In this document: piece by piece, positions 7,888 through 16,667 of the stretch | Numbering within the stretch: the stretch's first letter is position 1 | Layout: each line of letters starts with the position of its first letter | Assembly (NCBI GenBank): GCA_015065695.1 | Contig: SVPT01000005.1 | Coordinates: 1-51,379, forward strand | Reading direction: 5' to 3' | Length of the DNA: 51,379 nt | From: Oscillospiraceae bacterium | Lineage (GTDB): Bacteria; Bacillota; Clostridia; Oscillospirales; Acutalibacteraceae | Position numbers and translations under genes: made by a program | The notes under the pieces: model-generated | The model's database searches: none | Told to the model about the DNA's origin: nothing | Seen by the model: the letters and a program-made list of their open reading frames with translations, nothing else

Positions 7888-9288
7888 ATGAATAATCCCG
7901 GAACTACCGCAAAAAAACTGCTGGTGCGTGCCGCCGCAGAGTCTCAGGTGGGCAACGCCCGCGGACATAACGAAGACAACGTATATTTTAACGGCGACTT
8001 CATCACCCCTACCACCATCCGTCAGGATTTCGCCATCAAGACAGGTGAATACTCCGACGTAAACTGCTTTGCAGTGCTGGACGGTATGGGACGCAACAAC
8101 ACAGGCTCTTTCGCCTCGCTGCTTGCCGCCAGCCGACTGGACGAGGTGGCAGACCGGGTCGCCTTTGATACCACAGTGGACACCGACAGCGTAGTGCTGG
8201 ACTATATCCGCCGCACCAACGCAGAGGTGCGTGAGCAGATTCGTGAAACAGGCGGTGTGCGCACTGCCACAACGCTTGCGCTGCTCATTATAGAAAACGA
8301 CACCGCCCACGCCTACAACGCGGGCGACAGCCGTATATATCTCTTCCGCGACAAGCAGCTTATCAAGCTTTCCCGCGACCACGTTGCGGTGCGCGGACAG
8401 CGTTCGGTAGCCCTTACCGAGGAGGGTGTGCGCAACGGCGGTCTTACCAAGTACCTTGGTATGTCGGAGGCTGACGGCGCACTGGAGCCCTACCGCGCCA
8501 AGCCCTTCAAGATCAGGAAGGGCGATAAATTTGTCATCTGCAGTGACGGTATCACCGACTGTATCGACGAGGAAGAGATTGCCGATTGCCTCTCCCGCCG
8601 CAGAGACCCCTTCGGTCACACCAACGAGCTGATGGGTGCGGCACTTGTTTCCGACAACAACGACAACGTCAGCGTCATAGTCGTTGAGATAGTGGAGCCG
8701 GGCTTCCACATTACACAGAACATGATATATGCCGCGCTGGGTAGTGCCATAATGCTTGCCGGTCTGCTGATCGGCGGCACGATGGGATACATCTTCGGCG
8801 CAGGCAGCGTAGACCGCCAGACGGGCTTTGTGGAGTATCACTCGGAGGTTCAGAACATCACCTCGCCGCCTACAGGACAGCTTGGTCTTACGTCGGGCAG
8901 CGACATCTCCGGCAGTGACGTATCGGGCAGTGACGCAGGCGGCTCAACCGCCGTGCTGACCTCCCGCACCGAACACCCCACCACCACCTACCCCACCACC
9001 ACCACCGCGCCCTATCCCGTGGAGTCCTTCACCATCTATCCCCGTGACTTCACGATGAAGATAGGCAAGACCCAGAACATCGCCGTAACCATCTACCCCG
9101 AGGAGCTGGAGATTCCGCCCGAGGCCATTCACTGGAAGTCCAGCAACGAGGCGGTAGCCACCGTCGATAAATACGGCACAGTCACCGCCATCTCCCGCGG
9201 CAAGGCGATAATTTCTGCAACGGTACTGGGTGCTACAGAGGACGATAATCAGGTGGAGGAAGCCACCGTATATGTGGTCAAAAAGTAA
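7888..9288 (+). CDS. Membrane-anchored PP2C Ser/Thr phosphatase with extracellular Big2 domain
   Basis: This 466-residue protein has three parts. Residues 10-270 are a PP2C phosphatase: ARGHNEDN, the metal-site VLDGMGRNN, YNAGDSRIY, VICSDGITD and NDNVS. The metal-binding Asp residues are kept, but the usual second Gly of DGMGG is Arg. A single membrane helix follows (about 279-305, ALGSAIMLAGLLIGGTMGY). Outside the cell come a linker with three SGSD units and a Thr/Pro tract, then a Big2 (bacterial Ig-like) domain (about 378-465: SSNEAVATVDKYGTVTAIS). The topology puts the phosphatase in the cytoplasm. ATG 7888 fits AGGA better than ATG 7882. No Ser/Thr kinase partner is in the window. It leads a five-gene co-directional cluster. 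Confidence 0.88.
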   Translation: MNNPGTTAKKLLVRAAAESQVGNARGHNEDNVYFNGDFITPTTIRQDFAIKTGEYSDVNCFAVLDGMGRNNTGSFASLLAASRLDEVADRVAFDTTVDTDSVVLDYIRRTNAEVREQIRETGGVRTATTLALLIIENDTAHAYNAGDSRIYLFRDKQLIKLSRDHVAVRGQRSVALTEEGVRNGGLTKYLGMSEADGALEPYRAKPFKIRKGDKFVICSDGITDCIDEEEIADCLSRRRDPFGHTNELMGAALVSDNNDNVSVIVVEIVEPGFHITQNMIYAALGSAIMLAGLLIGGTMGYIFGAGSVDRQTGFVEYHSEVQNITSPPTGQLGLTSGSDISGSDVSGSDAGGSTAVLTSRTEHPTTTYPTTTTAPYPVESFTIYPRDFTMKIGKTQNIAVTIYPEELEIPPEAIHWKSSNEAVATVDKYGTVTAISRGKAIISATVLGATEDDNQVEEATVYVVKK

Positions 9289-9372
9289 TTGATCAGCAGA
9301 TAAATATTGAGTAAGTGAAAGCAAGCAAGAAGGAGGCTTCGGCGGTCCGGTACCGCCGATAAACCTTGGATT

Positions 9373-12300
9373 ATGGCTATATTCAAGAGAAACAGGAACA
9401 ATCCGAAAAAGCAGCCAAAGCCGGAGAAAACCGAGCCGCTGATGCAGCAGACGCCGACCGCTGAAGAGCAGTCGGCAGCAGCACCTGCGCCTGCGGCTGC
9501 GGAGGAGTTTACCCCCGTGCTGTCCTTCGGCGTGGAGAAGAGGAAGGAGCAGCCCGCTGTCACCCCCTCTGCGCTGCAGAAGAGCGGTGAGGACGAGGTC
9601 AACAACGAGATGGACTCCATAGCCGGAATCTTTGATTCCAGCGCGGCAGGTGCGTCCTCTGCGGCAGCCAGCAAGGCGGCAGAGGAAAACATCAACGCGG
9701 CGCAGGAGCGCTGGCGCAGCCGCCGCCAGAAGGCTGTGGAGAGTGCCAAACGTGCCGCCGAGCAGAAGGCAGATGCCGCCCGCGACGCCGCTGAGATTGC
9801 CCGCGATGCCGCGGATATAGCAGGTGAGGCACCCATCATCGCCCCCATGCAGTCGGTGCCGGAGGAAAAGCGTGTAAAACGCTACGCCGAGCGTCCCGAG
9901 CCGCCGGAGAATCCCGTGTCTCTCGCCTTTGCCGACCTGAGCGCAAGGGAGGACCTTGAGCCATGGGACATCGAATATGCCACGGAGATATACGGCATAA
10001 AGTACCCCGCACACTTTGACACTGCCTCCACCAACTACAACGGCAGAGCCATTGACTATTCTAACTTCAGCCTGTGCGAGGGTCTGCGCTGGGCGCATAT
10101 CGCCGGCGCATCGGATATTTCCGGTGTGGTTTTCCCCTCCTCCTTTGACATTGACAAGGCGGAATTTTTCGGGCGCAGCATACGCGCCTGCGACTTCTCT
10201 GCGGTGTATGCCCTCAAGTGGAAGCATATAGAAACCGCCGATGACATCGTCGCCGTAAAGTACCCCGCCACCTTTGACATACAGAATGCCGTATTCACTG
10301 CCCGCAACATCAGCGGCAGCGACTTCTCCCTTGTGCAGGGTATGCGTTGGGAGTACATAGCGGGCGCAACCGACCTGAGCGGCATCAAGTACCCCGCCAC
10401 CTTCGATATAGAGAATGCCGACTTCTCCGGCCGTGATATTTCCGGCAGTGACTTCTCCCTCGTGCAGGAGCTGCGCTGGGAGCATATCAAGAATGCCGCC
10501 GCCATAAGCCATATCATCTACCCCCGTGACTTCGACCTGGAGAATGCTGATTTCCGTGGCATGGACATCTCCGCCAGTGACTTTACCCGTGCCGAGAGCT
10601 TCTCATATAAATGTATAGCAGGAGCAGCCGACATTCGCAGCATCAAATATCCCGCCTGCTACGACAGCTCCACCGCCCGCTATGACGGGCTGAACATCAG
10701 CGGAAGCAACTTCTCCCGTGTTGCCTCTCTGCGCTGGGCGCATATCAAGAACGCCTCCAATATCACCCGTCTGGTCTATCCGCCTCAGTTTGATATTGAC
10801 GAGGCAGATTTTACCGACCGCGACATAGACTATTCCGATTTCTCCCTGCTGCCCGGCTTCAACTGGCTCAGTGTGCGCCTTGCCGACAGCAGAGAGGGAC
10901 TTATTTACCCTGCCGGCTTCGTCGTGCCCAAGAACTCCGTTGATGAGGTGCAGGGCTCAATGCTCATCTTCCTGCTCAAGCTGTACCACCGTGAGTTCAA
11001 GGGCGGTGTTGACGCGGAACGCTTCGCGCAGGACATCGCCGCCCTCTATCCCGGTATTGACGAGACCAAGGCAGCCGAGCTTATCGACAACGCCAGTGCC
11101 CGCTGGGACCGTCCCGACGGCAGACGACTGGTTGAACTGACCGCCCGCGAGGCGCATATCGGAGACAAGCTCTTCCTTGTCAAGCTGGGCTTCAAGCTGC
11201 TCTATCCCCGCCATGGTATGGATACCACAGTCAAGCTGCTTCGTGAGCAGTTTGGCGGTCTGTTCAAAAAGCACGAGCGTGACCGCTTTGACAAGCGCAT
11301 CAACGAGCTGCGCATGGGTCACTACCTCTCCGCCGCCGAGCTGCAGGAGATTGGCTATATGCCGGAGATTCCGCAGAAGACCGAGCGCAGTGTGGAGATA
11401 GAAGCCAAGGCAGCGCAGGAGGCTGCAAAGCCCGCGGAAGAGCCCGTTGCCGCAGTGCAACCGGAGCAGACTGCGGAGGCTGAAGAAATCTCCGAAATCA
11501 CTGAACCCGAGGAAACAATAGAAACCATAGAGATCCCCGAGGGTGCATCGGTGCATACCTTCGGTTACGTCGCACCCGGTACTGCCGATGTGGACGCAAC
11601 ACCCTTCAACATTCCCCAGTACCCCGAGCTGGTGGAGATAGAAGAGGACGAGGACGCCGCTCTGCAGCCCGTTGCCACCAGCGAGAGCCTTCAGCGCCGT
11701 ATCGCCGTGGAATCGGGCGGCGGCGCGAAGATTGCGCCGGAGCAGCCCGCCGACCTCTTCTCCGCAAAGCCTGTTGACCTGAGCAAGCTGCGCTCCGAGC
11801 GTGCCGCCAGGAAGAAGGCACAGAGCGAGAGAGCCTCCGGCTCACGCCGCGAGAAGCTGAGCGACGAGGAAAAGGGCATACGCACAGGCGTTATGGGTAT
11901 GCTGCTGTATATCCATAAGAACTCCTCCGATGAGGAGATGTCCACTGCGGATATGTATGCCGAGTTTATGAAGCTGTACCCCGGTGCCGCACCCAAGGAA
12001 GCGGCCGCCATGGCACAGTTTGCCTCCAATACCCTCAACGGCACCGACGCGGACACCCGCGCCAAGCTGTTCATGTTTGCCACCCGCGCCCCCGCCGCCA
12101 TAAAGCGCAAGCTGCTGGACTATGCCTACGACCAGTATGTCTACCGCCTTTCGGAGACCGCCGATGAGGAAATCTTCCGTGAATTCCTGATGGCGCTGTG
12201 CAACGCGCTGTATGAGGATTCCCCCGAGTACGAATATTCATCCTACCTGCGCTCCCGCGACATTCTCAAGGACCCGCCCCTGCGCAGAGAGGCAAGCTAC

Positions 12301-14853
12301 CGCCGCATCTCCTTCGAGGCAGGTCTGGGCAAGGCAAACCTCTACGCCAACGGACGCTACCCCTACTACCGCACACTGGAGCAGGTGGGCTTCCAGCACT
12401 TCACCTTCGATGCCATACGCGGCAATCTGCTCATCGAGGTAAGCGACAGCCGCTACTACGAGGAGCTTCAGAATCTGGTTTACCGTGAGAAATCCCCCAG
12501 CCTGCTGCAGTTTGTCATCATAGATACCCCCATGGGCTATCTCTATCTGGAGCAGCGCTGCATAGACGACTGGCAGGTAGACGAGCGTGATGTGTGGGCT
12601 GCCGCGGAGAAGAATATGCACGCAATCGACCTGCGCGCAAAGTATTCCTTCTCCTCCAGCGAGTTCTCCTCCTTCCGCTATATCCAGCACGATCTGGCGT
12701 CCTACGTCCTCTCCATGCCCGACCTGCTGGCAGAGCTTTCCTGCGGTCAGGACCTTATCATCTCCCTGCCCTGCCGTGAGATTGCATATATTGACTACTA
12801 CGATTTCGGTGCAATCAAGAAGCTGCTGGAATTCTCCTCCCGCTACAACTGCACCCTCATCATCAACGGTGATGAATACGAGCATCCCTTCTCCTCCGAT
12901 GTATTCATCTACCACGCCAACGAGGGCACCTTCGAGCGTGTAAACGACGAAACCTACATTCTGCTGGGAGATTCCGTTGCCCGCCGTCAGGTGCTGCGCT
13001 CAGTGCTGCCCCTCAACATCGACTTCTCTCAGGAGCGGCTTGTTGAGCCCAAGTCCACCGATGAGCTTGAGCCCGTCACCGAGGAGCAGTGCGTGGTGCA
13101 GGAGGCTGTATTCACCCTGCTGCGCCTCTATTCCGAGATGAACGGTGACACCGACTACACCATTCCCCAGAATGCCATGCTGGCAGTTACCGATGAGCTG
13201 TACATGACCTTCGATGCCATCTATCCCCCCGTCAGGGGCAGAGAGCAGCCCGACCCCCTCGACCACATCGTCGATGCAGCCCGCATGGCTGTAAAGGGCG
13301 GCAAGACCCTCTGCTGGCTGATGATTCAGGCAATGCAGTATATGTGCGGCGACATCAAGTACGAAACCCCCTCCAGTGCCCATATCCGCGAAACTGTGCT
13401 GGAGGAGATATACGGCTCCAATGCCAACGCCGTGTGGCTCAACTGCGCCACCGCCACCGATTTCCAGAGACGTTTTGAGGCAGTGCGCCGCTTCCATGAG
13501 CGTCCTGTGGAGAATCAGCATCTCAATATGCTGGACACCAAGCTGGAGGTTGCAATGCACGTTCTTACCATGCTCTTCCACCAGTTCGGTCAGCGCTACG
13601 CACTCACTCAGGTGCGCCGCCATCTCTACAAGGCTATCCCCAATGCCTCCTTCACCTACGAGATCAACCAGTCGGCATGGCTGCCCTCTCCCAGCGACAA
13701 CATTGACGTGGACACCCAGTCCCTCGGCATGATCTTCCGAGGCTTCGACCGGGCAACACAGGAGCGTATGCTCACAACCTTTGCCGATGCCATCGGCGAC
13801 CGTGACCTCTCCGAGGGCGGTTGGCCGCTGCTCTACTTCATCAAGCTGGTCAAGTATGCCTACCTCGACCCCGTCGAGATGGTAGAGCGTTACTTTGTGC
13901 GCCGCAGCCGCCTTATTCCGGCACAGTCGGTGCTGAAGAATCTCTACTACAAGGACCTTAACAACGAGTTCGTCAAGCACAGCCGTCAGGCGGGTGCAGA
14001 CACCCGCGGCAGCTTTGAGGATAAGTTTGACGAGCGTGCCAGAGCGTCCGCCGATGTTATCCCCGGTCTTGAGGATTTCGCCGGTCTGCTTTCTCCCGAT
14101 GCATCTTCCTTTGATACCGCAGTCAAGTTCACCAGAGAAGAGGAGCAGACCCTGCAGTATCAGAAGCCGGACATTCAGCTTGCTCCCGTTGAGCCGGGCT
14201 ATCTGGAAAAGAAGCTCAGCTTCGTGCTGGAGGCTGTAGACGAGCAGAATGCCGCCGCACTGCGCAATGCCGCCCACTACGTCACCAAGGTGTTCCATGT
14301 GCCGGAGGTCATGTTCAAGACCAACGATGACATCGAGTGCGAGCTGCACTACGGCATAATCCGCTCCAAGGAGCAGATTACCACACTGCGCAGCTTTGCG
14401 TGGACACTGGCAGGTCTTGTGCTGGACAGCGGGCGTGATATGCACGACGTCACCGACAGGGACATCGAGCAGACGGTGCAGATTGTCGAGGACAACAACC
14501 GCATAGCCTACAAGCCCAACACCAAGTATTTCCCCGTGCTTTGCTCCATGCCCCTTGACGAAGGCATCTACATTCCCTCCTATCAGGAATACATCTTCTT
14601 CGCGCAGGAGCTGCTGCCCGAAACACCCCTCGCAAGCCTCTTCTCCCTGCAGGACGAGCTCATCGAGCTTGCCCCCTCCATGAAGCTGGCATACGATATG
14701 CTGCGTGAGCAGAAGCGCGGTGACATCATGCCCCCCAGAGGCGTGCTGTTCGATGTGCTGTGCGCATGGAGTGCCTACAGCTTCAGCGCGGGTACCGCCT
14801 TCGAGGTGGTAAAGGGACCCCAGATGTACAATTACAACCAGATTTCCAGATAA
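9373..14853 (+). CDS. Giant 1826-residue repeat protein, function unknown
   Basis: I do not recognise this protein. It has no signal peptide or membrane helix, so it is probably cytoplasmic. Residues 1-90 are low-complexity (KPEKTEPL, AAAPAPAAAEE). Residues 100-160 are an Ala-rich, possibly coiled, helix. Residues about 195-515 hold seven to eight tandem repeats of about 43 residues with pentapeptide-like pieces (FSGRDISGSDFS), each ending in RW.HI..A.DI. A helical part (515-660) is followed by an acidic Glu/Pro linker (670-750), a Lys/Arg-rich stretch (790-830), then about 990 residues of apparently globular sequence. The nearest ribosome site AGGAGG is at 9331 with a hairpin between it and the ATG. 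It follows the PP2C gene by 84 bases, suggesting a common task, perhaps as phosphatase substrate or scaffold; that is inference. Confidence 0.85.
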   Translation: MAIFKRNRNNPKKQPKPEKTEPLMQQTPTAEEQSAAAPAPAAAEEFTPVLSFGVEKRKEQPAVTPSALQKSGEDEVNNEMDSIAGIFDSSAAGASSAAASKAAEENINAAQERWRSRRQKAVESAKRAAEQKADAARDAAEIARDAADIAGEAPIIAPMQSVPEEKRVKRYAERPEPPENPVSLAFADLSAREDLEPWDIEYATEIYGIKYPAHFDTASTNYNGRAIDYSNFSLCEGLRWAHIAGASDISGVVFPSSFDIDKAEFFGRSIRACDFSAVYALKWKHIETADDIVAVKYPATFDIQNAVFTARNISGSDFSLVQGMRWEYIAGATDLSGIKYPATFDIENADFSGRDISGSDFSLVQELRWEHIKNAAAISHIIYPRDFDLENADFRGMDISASDFTRAESFSYKCIAGAADIRSIKYPACYDSSTARYDGLNISGSNFSRVASLRWAHIKNASNITRLVYPPQFDIDEADFTDRDIDYSDFSLLPGFNWLSVRLADSREGLIYPAGFVVPKNSVDEVQGSMLIFLLKLYHREFKGGVDAERFAQDIAALYPGIDETKAAELIDNASARWDRPDGRRLVELTAREAHIGDKLFLVKLGFKLLYPRHGMDTTVKLLREQFGGLFKKHERDRFDKRINELRMGHYLSAAELQEIGYMPEIPQKTERSVEIEAKAAQEAAKPAEEPVAAVQPEQTAEAEEISEITEPEETIETIEIPEGASVHTFGYVAPGTADVDATPFNIPQYPELVEIEEDEDAALQPVATSESLQRRIAVESGGGAKIAPEQPADLFSAKPVDLSKLRSERAARKKAQSERASGSRREKLSDEEKGIRTGVMGMLLYIHKNSSDEEMSTADMYAEFMKLYPGAAPKEAAAMAQFASNTLNGTDADTRAKLFMFATRAPAAIKRKLLDYAYDQYVYRLSETADEEIFREFLMALCNALYEDSPEYEYSSYLRSRDILKDPPLRREASYRRISFEAGLGKANLYANGRYPYYRTLEQVGFQHFTFDAIRGNLLIEVSDSRYYEELQNLVYREKSPSLLQFVIIDTPMGYLYLEQRCIDDWQVDERDVWAAAEKNMHAIDLRAKYSFSSSEFSSFRYIQHDLASYVLSMPDLLAELSCGQDLIISLPCREIAYIDYYDFGAIKKLLEFSSRYNCTLIINGDEYEHPFSSDVFIYHANEGTFERVNDETYILLGDSVARRQVLRSVLPLNIDFSQERLVEPKSTDELEPVTEEQCVVQEAVFTLLRLYSEMNGDTDYTIPQNAMLAVTDELYMTFDAIYPPVRGREQPDPLDHIVDAARMAVKGGKTLCWLMIQAMQYMCGDIKYETPSSAHIRETVLEEIYGSNANAVWLNCATATDFQRRFEAVRRFHERPVENQHLNMLDTKLEVAMHVLTMLFHQFGQRYALTQVRRHLYKAIPNASFTYEINQSAWLPSPSDNIDVDTQSLGMIFRGFDRATQERMLTTFADAIGDRDLSEGGWPLLYFIKLVKYAYLDPVEMVERYFVRRSRLIPAQSVLKNLYYKDLNNEFVKHSRQAGADTRGSFEDKFDERARASADVIPGLEDFAGLLSPDASSFDTAVKFTREEEQTLQYQKPDIQLAPVEPGYLEKKLSFVLEAVDEQNAAALRNAAHYVTKVFHVPEVMFKTNDDIECELHYGIIRSKEQITTLRSFAWTLAGLVLDSGRDMHDVTDRDIEQTVQIVEDNNRIAYKPNTKYFPVLCSMPLDEGIYIPSYQEYIFFAQELLPETPLASLFSLQDELIELAPSMKLAYDMLREQKRGDIMPPRGVLFDVLCAWSAYSFSAGTAFEVVKGPQMYNYNQISR
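9961..10915 (+). repeat. Tandem 129-bp coding repeat (43-residue units)
   Basis: The coding sequence holds seven to eight diverged units of 43 codons with the consensus YPATFDIENADFSGRDIS followed by GSDFSLVQxLRWEHI and xxAxDISGIK. Units 3 and 4 (10258-10515) are the most alike. The middle of each unit reads as two to three pentapeptides of the A(D/N)FSG kind, but the rest does not, so this is not a plain pentapeptide-repeat array. Confidence 0.85.
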
Positions 14854-14897
14854 TCAGCAACATTGCCGCCGCTCCGGCGAGAGTCTGATAACCTGTC

Positions 14898-14935
14898 GCG
14901 TATTCTTCCCCTGCCTGTGCGGGGGAGGAATACGC
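14898..14935 (+). promoter_or_regulatory. Strong intergenic hairpin between giant gene and next gene
   Basis: GCGTATTCTTCCCC (14898-14911) pairs with GGGGGAGGAATACGC (14921-14935) around a 9-base loop. No T-run follows, so it is more likely an mRNA processing or stability element, or a weak attenuator, than a full terminator. Confidence 0.6.
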
Positions 14936-14994
14936 AGCATGATTTATCCTGCCGGACGGTGCAGTCGGTTCAGGAGGAACAAACAGCATATATA

Positions 14995-15945
14995 ATGAAA
15001 AGGTTCGCAGCCATACTTCTTGTTTTGCTTTTCTTTGCCCTGCCCGGGGCATATGTATCCCATGCAGCGGAGACTGCTGCATCAACAACCCCGACTCAGG
15101 CTGAGGAAACCCCGCCGACCGAGGCGGTTTCCCTCAGTGATGTACTCAGCGAAAGGGAGCAGGTGGTGTATGACCTGCCGGAATTTGGTCTGAGCATCAC
15201 GCTGCCCCGTCTGGATATAACGGTCAGTGCCGATACCCCGCAAACCCAGTGCCACGACACGCTGCAGATGACCACCGATGAGCTGCTGGGCGACGGCTAC
15301 ATCGTCTACGCCCGTGACGAGGACTTCGCAAATCTCTTCTACATCAGATGCACCTCCGACCTTGCCTCCAAGCGCACAGGCAGCTTCAACAGGCTTGAGC
15401 AGGCAGAGCTTGCCGACTATGTGGAAGCATACGGAAAGAGTGCTGCGGAGTACAACCTCGGTGAGGCGGAAGATGTCAGCTTCCGTGACGTAAACGGCAA
15501 GACCTTCGCCTGTGTCCGTCTGCGCAACGCGGCGGAGGACGGCGACATCGTCACCAACCTGCTGACAACCGTGCAGTACGGTGTGCGCTATGAGTTTCTC
15601 CTGCGCATAGACGACATGGACAGTAAAAACAGCGGCAAGCTGGATACCGTCATTTCCTCAATAAAGCTGCAGATGCCGCGCTACGGCTATGCGCTGGAGG
15701 GCGGTGCAGGCAGCAATGCGGTGGGAATAAACACCTTCTTGCTGGCAAGCGTGTGCGTGCTGCTGCTTGCGGTCATAGCAATGGCGTTTATGCTGGTGCG
15801 CTTTTCTGCCTTCCAGACAGCGGCAGGAAGCTCATTCAATATCTTTGGTACGGACTTTCCGCAGAAACCCGCTGCGGAAATTGAAGATACAGACGATACA
15901 GTGGAATACCAGACCGATGCTGATGACATTACCATCGGCGAATAG
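14995..15945 (+). CDS. Secreted/membrane-anchored protein of the PP2C cluster, function unknown
   Basis: This 316-residue protein starts with a signal peptide (MKRFAAILLVLLFFALPGAY, cleavage likely after SHAAE around residue 25), then has a Thr/Pro-rich linker, an extracellular domain of about 190 residues, one membrane helix (about 245-268, FLLASVCVLLLAVIAMAFML) and an acidic cytoplasmic tail of about 45 residues (EIEDTDDTVEYQTDADD). I know no family for the outer domain. AGGAGG lies at 14972, 17 bases upstream of the only possible ATG, an unusually long spacing. It is the third gene of the PP2C cluster, 25 bases before the lipoprotein gene. Confidence 0.82.
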   Translation: MKRFAAILLVLLFFALPGAYVSHAAETAASTTPTQAEETPPTEAVSLSDVLSEREQVVYDLPEFGLSITLPRLDITVSADTPQTQCHDTLQMTTDELLGDGYIVYARDEDFANLFYIRCTSDLASKRTGSFNRLEQAELADYVEAYGKSAAEYNLGEAEDVSFRDVNGKTFACVRLRNAAEDGDIVTNLLTTVQYGVRYEFLLRIDDMDSKNSGKLDTVISSIKLQMPRYGYALEGGAGSNAVGINTFLLASVCVLLLAVIAMAFMLVRFSAFQTAAGSSFNIFGTDFPQKPAAEIEDTDDTVEYQTDADDITIGE

Positions 15946-15970
15946 CTGTAAGATTGTGAGGTATATTACA

Positions 15971-16627
15971 ATGAGTAATAAACGACTGCTGCTGATTGCA
16001 GTGCTGCTGGCTGCCGTCATTTCCGCGGCAATGCTCTTCACCGCCTGCGGTGGGGAGGATGCCATTGACAGCGTAAGCCCCACATCTGTTTCCGGAGCGG
16101 ACGTTTCCGGCGCAGATGTCTCCGCTGCCGATGTGCAGGACTGGCGTGAGCTGATTAAGACCGAGGACGAAATGGCAATCGCCGACCTGCTTGTCAGCAA
16201 TTGCGATGCCTTCAACGCAGAGGATATAGAGGGCTATATGGCTGCCGTTTATCCCGAATCCAAGGCATATGCCTCCACCAAAGAGGACGCGGAGATGGTC
16301 TTTGAAAAGTACAATCTGGTGACGGTAATCGACCACCTCACCATAGACAGCATCAAGGGCGACACCGCTCAGGTCACCGTCAGGCAGACCATGCGCCGCA
16401 GAGAAGGCGACGAGGAGGGCAAATCCTTCACCGCCTCCGAAAGCACCCTTGCGCATACTGTGCAGCTTATTGACGGTCGTTGGTTCATCACCGGTACAGT
16501 GGTGGAAAAGCGCCGCGAGCTTACCGACAAGTGGGCACGCTTTGAGCAGTTTGTCGCAGACCCGGGCATATACGTTGTGCCCAGCGCCTCCGATGTGGCA
16601 GAGGAGCATCCCGACGAGGCGGCATAA
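15971..16627 (+). CDS. Lipoprotein with probable NTF2-like domain
   Basis: This 218-residue protein has a lipoprotein signal (hydrophobic stretch LLLIAVLLAAVISAAML, lipobox LFTA-Cys26). A linker with SVSGADVSGADVSAADV echoes the SGSD units of the PP2C protein. Residues about 60-190 (LLVSNCDAFNAEDIEGYMA ... QVTVRQTMRRREG ... VQLIDGRWFITG) have the layout of NTF2-like/DUF4878 proteins that appear on bacterial cell surfaces. That fold is inferred by eye. It should sit on the outer face of the membrane, as do the Big2 and LRR domains of its neighbours. It is 25 bases from the preceding gene and 40 from the next. Confidence 0.8.
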   Translation: MSNKRLLLIAVLLAAVISAAMLFTACGGEDAIDSVSPTSVSGADVSGADVSAADVQDWRELIKTEDEMAIADLLVSNCDAFNAEDIEGYMAAVYPESKAYASTKEDAEMVFEKYNLVTVIDHLTIDSIKGDTAQVTVRQTMRRREGDEEGKSFTASESTLAHTVQLIDGRWFITGTVVEKRRELTDKWARFEQFVADPGIYVVPSASDVAEEHPDEAA

Positions 16628-16667
16628 TGCTGTATACCCTGACTGACGCTATGGGAGAATGATAACC

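Noticed and set aside
13000-14445. Long minus-strand open frame opposite the giant repeat protein
   Set aside because: It is antisense to a well-supported gene, lacks a ribosome site and has the composition expected of a GC-rich shadow frame.
14863-14994. Upstream extension of the signal-peptide protein frame
   Set aside because: The longer frame would bury the clear signal peptide, and it crosses the strong hairpin at 14898-14935.
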